A stretch of 64,000 bases of DNA, from positions 1,043,423 to 1,107,422 of the forward strand of contig NZ_BMNN01000001.1 of NCBI RefSeq assembly GCF_014646575.1. Reading direction: 5' to 3'. Position numbers and translations under genes: made by a program. Under the pieces are notes generated by a model, which saw only the letters and a list, made by a program, of their open reading frames with translations, was not told the DNA's origin and did not search any database. Below are positions 1-7,493 of the stretch, piece by piece; position 1 is the first letter of the stretch; every line of letters begins with the position of its first letter. Source of the DNA: Halopseudomonas pertucinogena (lineage in GTDB: Bacteria > Pseudomonadota > Gammaproteobacteria > Pseudomonadales > Pseudomonadaceae).

Positions 1-144
1 GCCAACACCACCTATCGCTTCAAGCTGGATGACGGCACCGTGGTGGAAGCCAAGGGCGGCGACGAGATTGAGTACGACGGTGAAAAGCACACCGCTGCGA
101 ACCTGTATGACGCGCTCAAGGAAGGCTATTACGGCAAGTTCTGA
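1..144 (+). CDS. nrdJ: C-terminal end of class II ribonucleotide reductase large part (NrdJa), partial
   Basis: An open frame from base 1 to a TGA at 142-144 encodes the last 47 residues of a protein whose start lies outside the window. It ends in ALKEGYYGKF. It lies 53 bases upstream of a recognisable NrdJb gene on the same strand. In Pseudomonas the adenosylcobalamin-dependent reductase is split into NrdJa (catalytic barrel) and NrdJb. The identity therefore rests on that neighbour more than on a motif in this short tail, which is an acidic/Lys-rich strand-helix segment. The enzyme would reduce ribonucleotides to deoxyribonucleotides in the cytoplasm without needing oxygen. Confidence 0.7.
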   Translation, partial: ANTTYRFKLDDGTVVEAKGGDEIEYDGEKHTAANLYDALKEGYYGKF

Positions 145-197
145 AGCGTCGAACCAATTTGAACGGCTCCGCCACATGGCGGAGCGAGGGAAACGAT

Positions 198-896
198 ATG
201 TCCATCAAGATCAGCAAGAAAATCGTTGATTACTCCGTGGTAAAGCCGGACGAGCAGGCCGTCGTTGCCGAGGTCCCGGCCAAGCCCGACTATGTGGTGA
301 TGCACGAAAAGCTCAAGCGCCCCGAGCATCTGGAAGGCTGTACCTACAAGATCAAGACCCCGACCTCGGAGCACGCGATCTACGTCACCATCAACGATGT
401 GGTGCTCAACCGTGGCAGTGAGCATGAGGTGCGCCGGCCCTTCGAGATCTTCATTAATTCGAAGAACATGGAGCACTATCAGTGGATTTCCGCGCTGACG
501 CTGATTATCTCGGCCGTGTTCCGCAAGGGAGGTGATTGCACCTTCCTGGTGGAGGAGCTGCGCAGCGTGTTCGACCCCAAGGGGGGATACATGAAGCGTG
601 GGGGCCGCTGGATGCCTTCACTGGTAGCAGAGATCGGCGATGTGCTCGAACAGCATCTCAAGCACATCGGCCTGATCAAGGACGAAGTGGATGAGCACCA
701 GCGCGCCTATCTGGAACAGAAGCGTGCCGAGTTCACCGGCCGCGCTGCCCAGAGCCAGACCGACGCCGAATGCGATGACAGTACCGAAGACTATCCGGCC
801 GGTGCACAACTGTGTGGCAAGTGCCACACCAAGGCGGCGGTACAGATGGACGGCTGTCTGACCTGCCTGGCCTGCGGCGACAGCAAGTGCGGCTGA
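198..896 (+). CDS. nrdJ: Class II ribonucleotide reductase, small C-terminal part (NrdJb)
   Basis: 232 residues. ATG at 198 is chosen over an upstream in-frame ATG at 159 because a GAGGG ribosome site (185-189) sits about 8 bases before it and the product then begins MSIKISKKIVDY, as NrdJb proteins do. The body carries the TSCPD-type domain found at the end of B12-dependent reductases (residues about 40-150). The tail is Cys-rich (LCGKCHTK, then CLTCLACGDSKCG), which fits the mobile cysteines that re-reduce the active site. It is translated just after the NrdJa end, so the two halves are probably co-transcribed. Splitting the enzyme over two genes is a Pseudomonas trait. Confidence 0.9.
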   Translation: MSIKISKKIVDYSVVKPDEQAVVAEVPAKPDYVVMHEKLKRPEHLEGCTYKIKTPTSEHAIYVTINDVVLNRGSEHEVRRPFEIFINSKNMEHYQWISALTLIISAVFRKGGDCTFLVEELRSVFDPKGGYMKRGGRWMPSLVAEIGDVLEQHLKHIGLIKDEVDEHQRAYLEQKRAEFTGRAAQSQTDAECDDSTEDYPAGAQLCGKCHTKAAVQMDGCLTCLACGDSKCG

Positions 897-905
897 GCTG
901 ATCCG

Positions 906-934
906 ATGCTGCATCGACCCGGTCGATGCAGCAT
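906..934 (+). terminator. Perfect 14-bp hairpin after nrdJb
   Basis: ATGCTGCATCGACC (906-919) is the exact reverse complement of 921-934, leaving a one-base nominal centre. It lies 10 bases after the nrdJb stop and is followed by CTCCTGCCTTTTC, a weak T-run. It probably ends the nrdJ transcript. Confidence 0.6.
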
Positions 935-1226
935 GCTCCTGCCTTTTCACTTTCCCTTCCGATCATTCCGCATCCTTCATTTCTCTGTTCTGAAACACTC
1001 GCTCTGTCCCAGAGCCATGAGTTCCGGGTCGCCAATGACCTTTCTCAGTTCTGATACACCCTGACCATCGGCAGCCATTTGTCCTGAGACCCTGATACCC
1101 AGCGGGCCTCAGCCCAGCCTGATCAGCGGCCTTGCCGTGGTCACCTGTAACGCCGTTGACACACCTCCCTTTTCCATTCGCCGTGCAGATGTTGGGAACC
1201 CTTGACTATCAAGCGGTTAGGTCAGG
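935..1226. other. Upstream region of the amyloid operon, no gene seen
   Basis: About 290 bases without a credible coding frame. It contains related segments ending in CTGATAC at 1051-1057 and 1092-1098, plus a TGATCA palindrome at 1120-1125. These lie roughly 130-200 bases before the predicted start of transcription, where sigma-54 activators usually bind, so they are candidate enhancer sites. That is inference only. Confidence 0.35.
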
Positions 1227-1242
1227 TGGCACGGGGATTGCT
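1227..1242 (+). promoter_or_regulatory. Sigma-54 (RpoN) promoter of the fap-like operon
   Basis: TGGCACGGGGATTGCT matches the sigma-54 consensus TGGCACG-N4-TTGCW at every defined position, with the -24 GG at 1228-1229 and the -12 GC at 1240-1241. Transcription should begin near 1253, about 44 bases before the first ATG. A sigma-54 activator gene lies at the other end of the same cluster, which strengthens the call. Confidence 0.88.
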
Positions 1243-1296
1243 CTGACTTGATCACAAGCGGATGCACCTGTTCAGGCCTCAAAAGGGATACGCCAA

Positions 1297-1773
1297 ATGG
1301 TCACCCACCTTTCGTCGCTCGTGTCGCAATTGCTGATCTGTCTGATCGGTCTTGCGATCTGCGTTCTGACCCAGTTTCAGGCCCGGGCAGCCGACGGTGA
1401 CATCCTCATTTCCCGGGAGGTCCAGCCCCGCGCCGCAGCTCGTCAGGAGTTGATGCCGGACCCCAACCCACAAGTCGTCAACCCCGAACACTCCACGCAG
1501 ATCCGCAACAACATCCGCAGCGCCCGGAATCCGATGGAAATTTCCGATCGCGACTTTGCCAACGTGACCAGCGGTACGAGCCTGGGCAGGGGGGTGCAGG
1601 TCTTCAATCAGACCAGAGCACAGAAGCACAACAATCTGCGCGGAGCAGGCGGGCTCGGAATCACTGCAGGGGCAGGGGGCGCCCGAGCCGGCGGCGGCAC
1701 CGCTCGTATCGGCAACGATGTCAACCGCAGTGTCCAGCAGGGTCTGCGTCCACTCCAGAACCTGGGGAAATGA
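1297..1773 (+). CDS. First gene of fap-like operon, FapA-position secreted protein
   Basis: 158 residues starting at ATG 1297 behind AAAAGGGA (1281-1288). A Sec-type signal peptide is visible: a hydrophobic stretch (residues about 8-26) and an ARA/A cleavage site near residue 31. The mature part is Asn/Gln/Arg-rich, with a Gly/Ala-rich segment near 117-138. Residues around 106-118 (VQVFNQTRAQKHNNLRG) look like a degenerate copy of the LNQAAG..NQ..N repeat found in the next two genes. Length and position fit FapA, the periplasmic partner of the amyloid subunits in Pseudomonas Fap. Sequence resemblance to FapA could not be verified, so the role is inferred from gene order. The stop overlaps an ATG of the next frame. 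Confidence 0.6.
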   Translation: MVTHLSSLVSQLLICLIGLAICVLTQFQARAADGDILISREVQPRAAARQELMPDPNPQVVNPEHSTQIRNNIRSARNPMEISDRDFANVTSGTSLGRGVQVFNQTRAQKHNNLRGAGGLGITAGAGGARAGGGTARIGNDVNRSVQQGLRPLQNLGK

Positions 1774-1775
1774 CC

Positions 1776-2336
1776 ATGGGGCTTCGTCATCTGTTGATCA
1801 TCTGTTCCCTGCTGTGCTGTTTGCCTGCCATGGCTGACAACGCTGTGATCGATTCCAGCGGTGCCGGCTATCAGGGCAACCTGATGCTCAATCAGGCCGC
1901 AGGCGATGCCCATCAACAGGCCAATGCTCGGGCTGTTGCGCCAGGCGACATGCCGCGGATCAACGTCCGGCAGGAGCGTGATGGGGTGCCGGCAGCGCGC
2001 GGTACGTCAGCGATCCAGGCCAGTATCCAGGGAGACGCGTTCAGCGGCGGCAGCGGTGTGCTGGGGGTTAACCAGAGCGCCGGGGCAGCCAACCAACAGA
2101 TCAATGGCTTTCGCATAGGTGCCGGTGTGCGCCCCGAAAGCCTGGACGACAGCAGCCTGGCGCAGGCCGCTGCGCTGTCGCCGCAGAATTCAGCAGAACC
2201 TCCTCTGACGGGTGACCGCCGGGTCGAGATAGATGACCGGGCGTTCAGCGACAGTCGGGGCGTAGTCCAGCTGAATCAGGCTGCCGGGGTTGGCAATCGC
2301 ATGGTCAACAATCTCGGCATCCGTATCCTGGAGTAG
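1776..2336 (+). CDS. fapB: FapB-like minor amyloid/nucleator subunit
   Basis: 186 residues. ATG 1776 is preferred to ATG 1770 because GGGGA (1764-1768) is correctly spaced only for 1776. The signal peptide cuts after LPAMA (residue 20). Three imperfect repeats follow, near residues 33-52, 92-113 and 160-181, with cores LNQAAGDAHQQAN, VNQSAGAANQQIN and LNQAAGVGNRMVN. Three Asn/Gln repeats separated by variable linkers is the architecture of FapB/FapC, which fold into cross-beta fibres outside the cell. In Fap systems FapB nucleates FapC polymerisation; that job is inferred here from position between the FapA- and FapC-like genes. Confidence 0.72.
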   Translation: MGLRHLLIICSLLCCLPAMADNAVIDSSGAGYQGNLMLNQAAGDAHQQANARAVAPGDMPRINVRQERDGVPAARGTSAIQASIQGDAFSGGSGVLGVNQSAGAANQQINGFRIGAGVRPESLDDSSLAQAAALSPQNSAEPPLTGDRRVEIDDRAFSDSRGVVQLNQAAGVGNRMVNNLGIRILE

Positions 2337-2370
2337 TACAAACAATCGAAGCCACACAAGGATTCAGGTC

Positions 2371-3177
2371 ATGAAAACCAAGCACAAACTTACCGCAATC
2401 GCCTTTGTTGTTGCCGCATCCATGTCCATGGGCGCACTGGCCGGGGGCAAGCCCGGGCCCAAGCCGGATCCCACTCCGGATCCGTCGGCATCCAGCGCAT
2501 CGGTGACTGATGTCCAGGTCAGCCTGCTGAACGCCGTGGAGAATGACGGCACCACCAATGATGCCTACGTCAATGATGCTATCCAGGACGGCAGCGGGAA
2601 TGCCGGCGTCAACGTCGCCGCCGGCGACACCAACCAGCAGGCGAACGCCCTGTCCATCTCCACCGCAGATGCTGACGCTGACTTCGTATTCGGTCACAGC
2701 GCCACTGCCAGCGTCGGCGTCGGGCAGCTCAATGCCGGCAACCAGCTGAGCAACCTGGATGTCTCGAATCACGCTACCGTGGAAGACGCAGCCAACAACT
2801 TCTCCGGTAATCTGGGCCTGAACGTTGCTGCCGGCGCGTTCAACCAGCAGAAGAACGATGCCGCCATTGCCAACGCTACCGAAGCCCAGAATGCCGAAGC
2901 TTCGATCGAGGTTCTGCAGATCGCAGCGGCCAGCGATACCTATAACGGTGTCGAAGCTGGCGAAAGTGCGCTCAGCCTGGTGGCCTCCGGTTATGGTCGT
3001 CCGGGCCATGGCGGACCCGGCAGGCCCACCCAGAACAATGACGTAGACAACCACGCCACGCTGATCGGCTCGTTGAATGACTTCTCCGGCAATGCCGGGG
3101 TGAACATCGCCGCCGGTGGTACCAACCAGCAGAGCAATACGCTGTCCATCGCCGCAGGCTGCAGCGGCTGTCCGTAA
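2371..3177 (+). CDS. fapC: FapC-like major functional amyloid subunit
   Basis: 268 residues from ATG 2371 behind AAGGA (2358-2362). The longer frame from 2290 is rejected because it would add 27 residues ahead of an obvious signal peptide (cut near GALA/GG, residue 24-25). After a Pro-rich spacer come three well-kept repeats at about 74-95, 145-166 and 239-260. Each is built on SGN-(A/L)-G-(V/L)-N-(V/I)-AAG..NQQ.N. They are separated by linkers of about 50 and 72 residues, the second containing a Gly/His/Arg/Pro patch. The protein ends CSGCP, a CxxC at 264-267 as I recall for Fap fibre subunits. It should be exported by FapF and form biofilm-stabilising fibres. An intrinsic terminator follows directly. 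Confidence 0.85.
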   Translation: MKTKHKLTAIAFVVAASMSMGALAGGKPGPKPDPTPDPSASSASVTDVQVSLLNAVENDGTTNDAYVNDAIQDGSGNAGVNVAAGDTNQQANALSISTADADADFVFGHSATASVGVGQLNAGNQLSNLDVSNHATVEDAANNFSGNLGLNVAAGAFNQQKNDAAIANATEAQNAEASIEVLQIAAASDTYNGVEAGESALSLVASGYGRPGHGGPGRPTQNNDVDNHATLIGSLNDFSGNAGVNIAAGGTNQQSNTLSIAAGCSGCP

Positions 3178-3187
3178 GGGCTGAGGG

Positions 3188-3214
3188 GCCCGGGAGCGAT
3201 CCCGGGCTCTTTTT
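3188..3214 (+). terminator. Intrinsic terminator between fapC and fapD
   Basis: GCCCGGGA (3188-3195), loop GCGA, TCCCGGGC (3200-3207), then CTC and five T (3210-3214). This is a textbook intrinsic terminator, yet fapD starts 13 bases later on the same strand. It probably acts as a partial terminator that lets the subunit genes be transcribed in excess over the secretion genes. Confidence 0.82.
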
Positions 3215-3226
3215 CAACCAGAGCAT

Positions 3227-3934
3227 ATGGATATGAAACGACGGTTTCCGTGGGGGATGGTGCTGGCGTCACTGATGATGTTGTCAGCGCCTTTCCCCGC
3301 ACTGGCATCACCCAAGCCACTGGCGATCCTGCCGGGTGGTGGCTTGGCCTTCAAGCCGCTGCAGAGCATGCGCGAACGTCGCTTCGCCAACCTGGTACAG
3401 CAGCGTACCGACTTCAGTTGCGGTGCTGCCGCCATGGCCACTCTGCTCAATGAAGCCTACGGCTGGGACTTCACCGAGGAGCAGGTCATCGAAGGCATGC
3501 TGGCCGGCGCTGATCCGCAACTGGTACACCGCATGGGGTTTTCCATGCTGGACATGAAGCGATATGCCGAGTCACTGGGCCTGCGGGCGCGTGGTTATCG
3601 GCTGCAGCCAGCGCAGCTGGCGCAGGTAAAGGTGCCTTCGATCGTGCTGATCGATGTCCGCGGATACAAGCATTTCGTCGTCATGCAGGTAAGCAGCGAC
3701 AACTGGGTGTACATCGGTGATCCGGTACTCGGACACAAGAAGATGACCCTTGAGGACTTCGCCCGGGGCTGGAACGGCATCGTGTTCGCCGTCATAGGCC
3801 CGGGCTACAACCGGGAGAACGCGCTCCTGACGCCACCGGAGCCATTGACCGCCAGGCACCGGCTCGACAGGTTCAGTCCAGTCAAGGACGCAGAGCTGAT
3901 GGAGTTCGGCTTTCTCCAGAGCGATTTTTTCTGA
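3227..3934 (+). CDS. fapD: FapD-like C39-family peptidase
   Basis: 235 residues; ATG 3227 or 3233 (only GAG lies upstream, a weak ribosome site). A signal peptide ends near PALA/SPK (residue 27-28), so the enzyme should act in the periplasm. The papain-like C39 triad is visible: Cys65 in TDFSCGAAAMATLL, His149 in GYKHFVVM and Asp165 in IGDPVLG. C39 peptidases usually cut double-glycine leaders inside ABC exporters. FapD is a stand-alone exported version needed for Fap fibre export. Its likely substrates are neighbouring Fap proteins. It is transcribed after the fapC terminator, probably by read-through, and is followed 26 bases later by the fapE-like gene. Confidence 0.85.
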   Translation: MDMKRRFPWGMVLASLMMLSAPFPALASPKPLAILPGGGLAFKPLQSMRERRFANLVQQRTDFSCGAAAMATLLNEAYGWDFTEEQVIEGMLAGADPQLVHRMGFSMLDMKRYAESLGLRARGYRLQPAQLAQVKVPSIVLIDVRGYKHFVVMQVSSDNWVYIGDPVLGHKKMTLEDFARGWNGIVFAVIGPGYNRENALLTPPEPLTARHRLDRFSPVKDAELMEFGFLQSDFF

Positions 3935-3960
3935 GCACGGCAAACGCCGGGAGCAGGACC

Positions 3961-4698
3961 ATGAAAACCCTCATATGCCTTATGGCTTTACTGGTCGTAT
4001 GCAGTCTTCCCGCCCACGGGGCCAATCCGTTCCGGGCCGCCGAACTGAGCGACATGGAGTTGAGCAAGCTGCGCGGACGCTATGTCATGCCTGATCGCAT
4101 CATTCATTTTGGCGTGACCATGAGCAGTGTCTGGGAGAACGGAGCTGGCCAGACGGTGGGCGCTGCCGTGACCTTCAACGTCAATGGCAGGGCGGAGCCG
4201 AGCCTGCACGTCACTGACCTCTCCAGCCAGTTGTCCGGCACCGAGGGAACGGTGAGCCCGGGTACCGGCACTCTGGTAGGCGGGGCCGGACTTACTGATG
4301 TGCGCGGCATTTCCCAGAGCGTGCGCAGCGCGGGCGATTTCAACAACGGTCTCAACAATCTGGAAATCGTGGTATCGCGCGGCGGTGAAGCCGACGTTCC
4401 GGCGGGCGGTTCCACCCCCTGGGCCGGCAGCACCGGCTTTGCCAATGAGGTGGGCAGGGTGCTGATTGATCGCCAGGGCGGTGGTCTGAAGGTCATGCTT
4501 GATGCCGGCACCCAGGGCTCGGCCATGCAGCAGATCGGAACGGGCAAGGTGGTGCAGCAGGCCAGTTTCACCGGCGACCTCAACAGCGTACGCAACCTTG
4601 TCACCCTCAGCGTTGGGCTGAAGGAGCTGCCCCTGGGTCAGGACTTTGCCAACTGCACACTCGAGCAACTGCGGGCCCTGCGCCCCGTCGGATTCTGA
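3961..4698 (+). CDS. fapE: FapE-like secreted fibre-associated protein
   Basis: 245 residues from ATG 3961 behind GGAGCAGG. The signal peptide ends near AHG/AN (residue 20-21). Right after it comes AAELSDMELSKLRGRYVMP, then a beta-rich body (IHFGVTMSSVW, later LEIVVSRGG). The ELS..EL..LRGRYV start followed by ..I..FGVTMSS.W is what I recall for FapE, a minor component of Fap fibres. The segment at 29-40 also resembles the LSxxELxxIxGG leader recognised by C39 peptidases, except that the last Gly is Arg. It lies between the peptidase and the pore genes, spaced 26 and 30 bases. Confidence 0.72.
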   Translation: MKTLICLMALLVVCSLPAHGANPFRAAELSDMELSKLRGRYVMPDRIIHFGVTMSSVWENGAGQTVGAAVTFNVNGRAEPSLHVTDLSSQLSGTEGTVSPGTGTLVGGAGLTDVRGISQSVRSAGDFNNGLNNLEIVVSRGGEADVPAGGSTPWAGSTGFANEVGRVLIDRQGGGLKVMLDAGTQGSAMQQIGTGKVVQQASFTGDLNSVRNLVTLSVGLKELPLGQDFANCTLEQLRALRPVGF

Positions 4699-4728
4699 AT
4701 AACGTAATCACTACAAGGAAGATGCATC

Positions 4729-5988
4729 ATGCGCAGATCTGCAGGATGGGCACTTGTCCTGACATTGGGCGCCAGTGTTCCGGCCCTTGCCCAGAGCAGC
4801 GAGGAAGAAGCATTGCGCCGGGAGGTGGAAGTTCTCAGGGCGCGTTTTGAAGCGCAACAGAATGCATTGATGATTCTTGAGCAGCGGTTGCGCCAGCTCG
4901 AAGGCACCAGCAGCGCTGCGGCGCAACCCGCCCGGCCGGCAGGGCAGCCAGGGTCGCCGGCTCAGGTGGCGAGTAACACCGCTGGCGGTTCCGGTTCAGG
5001 ATATGGGCAGGCGCTGCGAGATGATTCCGAAGCAGCGCCGAGCGTCGAGGCGCTGTATCAGGAGGCCAGCGGCTTCTTCGGTGGCGGGCGTTTCAGCATC
5101 GAGCCGGGCCTGACCTACAGTCACTATGACACCCGACAACTATTTCTGAACGGTTTCCTGGCACTGGATGCGATATTTCTCGGCAACCTCGGGGTCGACG
5201 AGATCAATGCCGATACGTTCACCTTCGATCTCACTGCCCGTTACAACTGGCGTCAGCGCTGGCAATTCGATGTAAACGTGCCTTACATCTATCGAGAAAC
5301 GACCTATCAATCCGCCGGAGCGGGCGGAGCGAGCACCACCTACAGCGAAGCTACGGTTACCAAGGGGCCGGATCTGGGAGATATCAGCTTCGGGGTGTCC
5401 TACAAGTTTCTTGATGAAGGTGTTTCCCGCCCTGATGCGGTATTCAGCCTGCGGATCAAATCGCCGACGGGGAAACACCCCTACGGCATAAAGCTGCAAC
5501 GACAGCCTGACAATGATAACCTGAACATTCCCGAGACGCTGCCCACCGGCAACGGTGTCTGGGCGGCAACCGCCGGCCTGGCTGTGGTGAAGACGCTGGA
5601 CCCGGCGGTGGTATTCGCCAATCTGGCCTATACCCATAACTTCGAGCGGGACTTCAGCGACATCAGCCCACAGGACGGCATCCGCGTTCCGGGTACCGTG
5701 AACCTCGGCGATCACTTCCAGTTCGGCTTGGGGATGGCCTTCGCGCTGAACGAGCGAATGAGCATGTCCATGTCATTTTCCGAGCTGATCAGTCGCAGCA
5801 CCCGCATCAAGTATGACGGCGGAGGCTGGCAGACGGTCAATGGCAGCGATGCGAACGCAGCCTATTTCAACATCGGCATGACCTGGGCGGTAAGCGACAA
5901 TCTGACGGTAGTGCCGAACCTGTCGATGGGACTGACACCCGATGCCCCGGATTTCAGTCTGAGCCTGAAGTTTCCCTACTACTTCTGA
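4729..5988 (+). CDS. fapF: FapF-like outer-membrane amyloid secretion pore
   Basis: 419 residues from ATG 4729 behind CAAGGAAG. A signal peptide (cut near ALA/QSS, residue 21-22) is followed by a heptad-patterned coiled coil (about residues 24-60), a low-complexity Pro/Ala/Gly linker (60-95), and a C-terminal domain of alternating beta strands that ends LSLKFPYYF with a terminal Phe. FapF is a trimeric 12-stranded barrel with an N-terminal trimeric coiled coil, and this matches it in order and length. It would carry FapB, FapC and FapE across the outer membrane. Its last 10 bases overlap the end of the convergent activator gene. Confidence 0.87.
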   Translation: MRRSAGWALVLTLGASVPALAQSSEEEALRREVEVLRARFEAQQNALMILEQRLRQLEGTSSAAAQPARPAGQPGSPAQVASNTAGGSGSGYGQALRDDSEAAPSVEALYQEASGFFGGGRFSIEPGLTYSHYDTRQLFLNGFLALDAIFLGNLGVDEINADTFTFDLTARYNWRQRWQFDVNVPYIYRETTYQSAGAGGASTTYSEATVTKGPDLGDISFGVSYKFLDEGVSRPDAVFSLRIKSPTGKHPYGIKLQRQPDNDNLNIPETLPTGNGVWAATAGLAVVKTLDPAVVFANLAYTHNFERDFSDISPQDGIRVPGTVNLGDHFQFGLGMAFALNERMSMSMSFSELISRSTRIKYDGGGWQTVNGSDANAAYFNIGMTWAVSDNLTVVPNLSMGLTPDAPDFSLSLKFPYYF

Positions 5989-7325
5989 GCCCGCCGGCGG
6001 ATCTGGTGTTTGCGCAGCAGGCGGTACAGGGTAGGGCGGGAAATACCCAACTGCGCTGCCACCTTGCTCATGTTGCCCGGGTTGTGACTTATCGCAGCCC
6101 GCAGAGCCTCGCCTTCGGCGCGCAACAGGCTGGTCTCAAGGCTCTCGGTGCCTGTGGCGGCCGTTGATGATACCGCTAGGCCGAGATCGGCAGCCTCGAT
6201 TTCCCTGCCGTCTGCCAGCGCCATACCCCGGCGTACGCGATTGGCCAGTTCACGAGCGTTGCCCGGCCAGTCATGCTGCAACAGTGCCTGAATGGCGCCG
6301 GCGCTGAAATTGCGCGGTCGTCGACCTATCTCGGCCATGTAAAGCTGAGCGAAGTGGCGAGCCATCGGAATGATATCTTCCCTGCGCTGACGCAGCGGGG
6401 TGGTGCGTACTTCCAGCACATTCAAGCGATAGTAGAGATCTTCACGGAAGCGGCCATCCGCTATCGCGGCTTCCAGGTCGACATGGGTGGCGGCCAGCAC
6501 CCTCACATCCACTGTCAGCGTCTGGTGGCCACCGACACGCTCGATCTGCTTTTCCTGGAGGAAGCGCAACAGATTTGCCTGCAGCTCCAACGGTAGGTCG
6601 CCGATCTCGTCGAGGAAAAGCGTGCCACCATCAGCCGCCTCGATGCGGCCGATCTTGCGCTGATGGGCGCCGGTGAATGCGCCTTTCTCGTGGCCGAACA
6701 GTTCGGACTGGATCAACTGGTCCGGTATGGCACCGCAATTAACCGCCACGAAGGGTGCCCCGCGACGCAGGGACTGGGCATGCAGCGAGCGGGCTATCAG
6801 CTCCTTGCCGGAGCCGCTTTCACCCCGCACCAGCACTGGAGCATCCGTATTGGCGACGCGGGCGATGAGTTTCTGTAGCGCTCGGGCCTGCTCGCTGTCG
6901 CCAAAAACGAATTCCTCGCGGGTGGTCGCGGGATGAAGGTGTCGGCGGCGCAGATGTGCCATACCGCAGGCCCGACCCAGAGCGATATGGATGCGGGAGG
7001 TATCGAAGGGCAGCGTATGGTAATCGAGAAACCATTCGGCGATGAACCTGGATGCCACCGGCAACTGCAGCATGGACGGCGGCACCGCCACCACCCACTG
7101 GATGCCGGTCCGGTTTATCAGGGCCTTGACCTTGTTCAGGTCGTCCAGATGCTCGGGATGCAGGCGCAGCATGCCCAGATCGGAGTCGGGCAGGCTGGAC
7201 TGGTCCAGCTTCACGCTCTGTATCTTCCAGCCCGCGGCCGGTAGGTGTGTATTCAGGCTCGCGCACTCGTCGCAGGGGTCCACCAACAACAGCCGACGGA
7301 GCGGGACGGGAGTAGTGTCCACCAT
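5979..7325 (-). CDS. VpsR-like sigma-54-dependent transcriptional activator
   Basis: 448 residues from the ATG at 7325, which has GAAGG 5 bases upstream; 96 more bases of open frame exist but lack a ribosome site. Domains in order: a receiver-like N-terminal domain (5-130) lacking an obvious phospho-acceptor context and containing [20 protein letters not shown], as in VpsR-type regulators; an AAA+ domain with Walker A GESGSGKE (168-175) and the sigma-54 contact loop GAFTGA (215-220); and a C-terminal Fis-type helix-turn-helix ([16 protein letters not shown]). VpsR of Vibrio responds to c-di-GMP and drives biofilm genes. The obvious target here is the sigma-54 promoter at 1227. It converges on fapF with a 10-base overlap. 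Confidence 0.87.
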   Translation of the reverse strand: MVDTTPVPLRRLLLVDPCDECASLNTHLPAAGWKIQSVKLDQSSLPDSDLGMLRLHPEHLDDLNKVKALINRTGIQWVVAVPPSMLQLPVASRFIAEWFLDYHTLPFDTSRIHIALGRACGMAHLRRRHLHPATTREEFVFGDSEQARALQKLIARVANTDAPVLVRGESGSGKELIARSLHAQSLRRGAPFVAVNCGAIPDQLIQSELFGHEKGAFTGAHQRKIGRIEAADGGTLFLDEIGDLPLELQANLLRFLQEKQIERVGGHQTLTVDVRVLAATHVDLEAAIADGRFREDLYYRLNVLEVRTTPLRQRREDIIPMARHFAQLYMAEIGRRPRNFSAGAIQALLQHDWPGNARELANRVRRGMALADGREIEAADLGLAVSSTAATGTESLETSLLRAEGEALRAAISHNPGNMSKVAAQLGISRPTLYRLLRKHQIRRRAQK

Positions 7326-7493
7326 GCATCCCTTCATCAATGGAATAGAAACATCCAGAAACATAGCACAAGGCTGACACTGGACAACAAAATACCGTCG
7401 CTTTTGTAGGGGGTTATACATAATGCGTCAGAAATGTGACCATTGCGTGCGCTGCCCCGATAAGTAAGCTAAGGGGCTACACAGGAGAACGTG

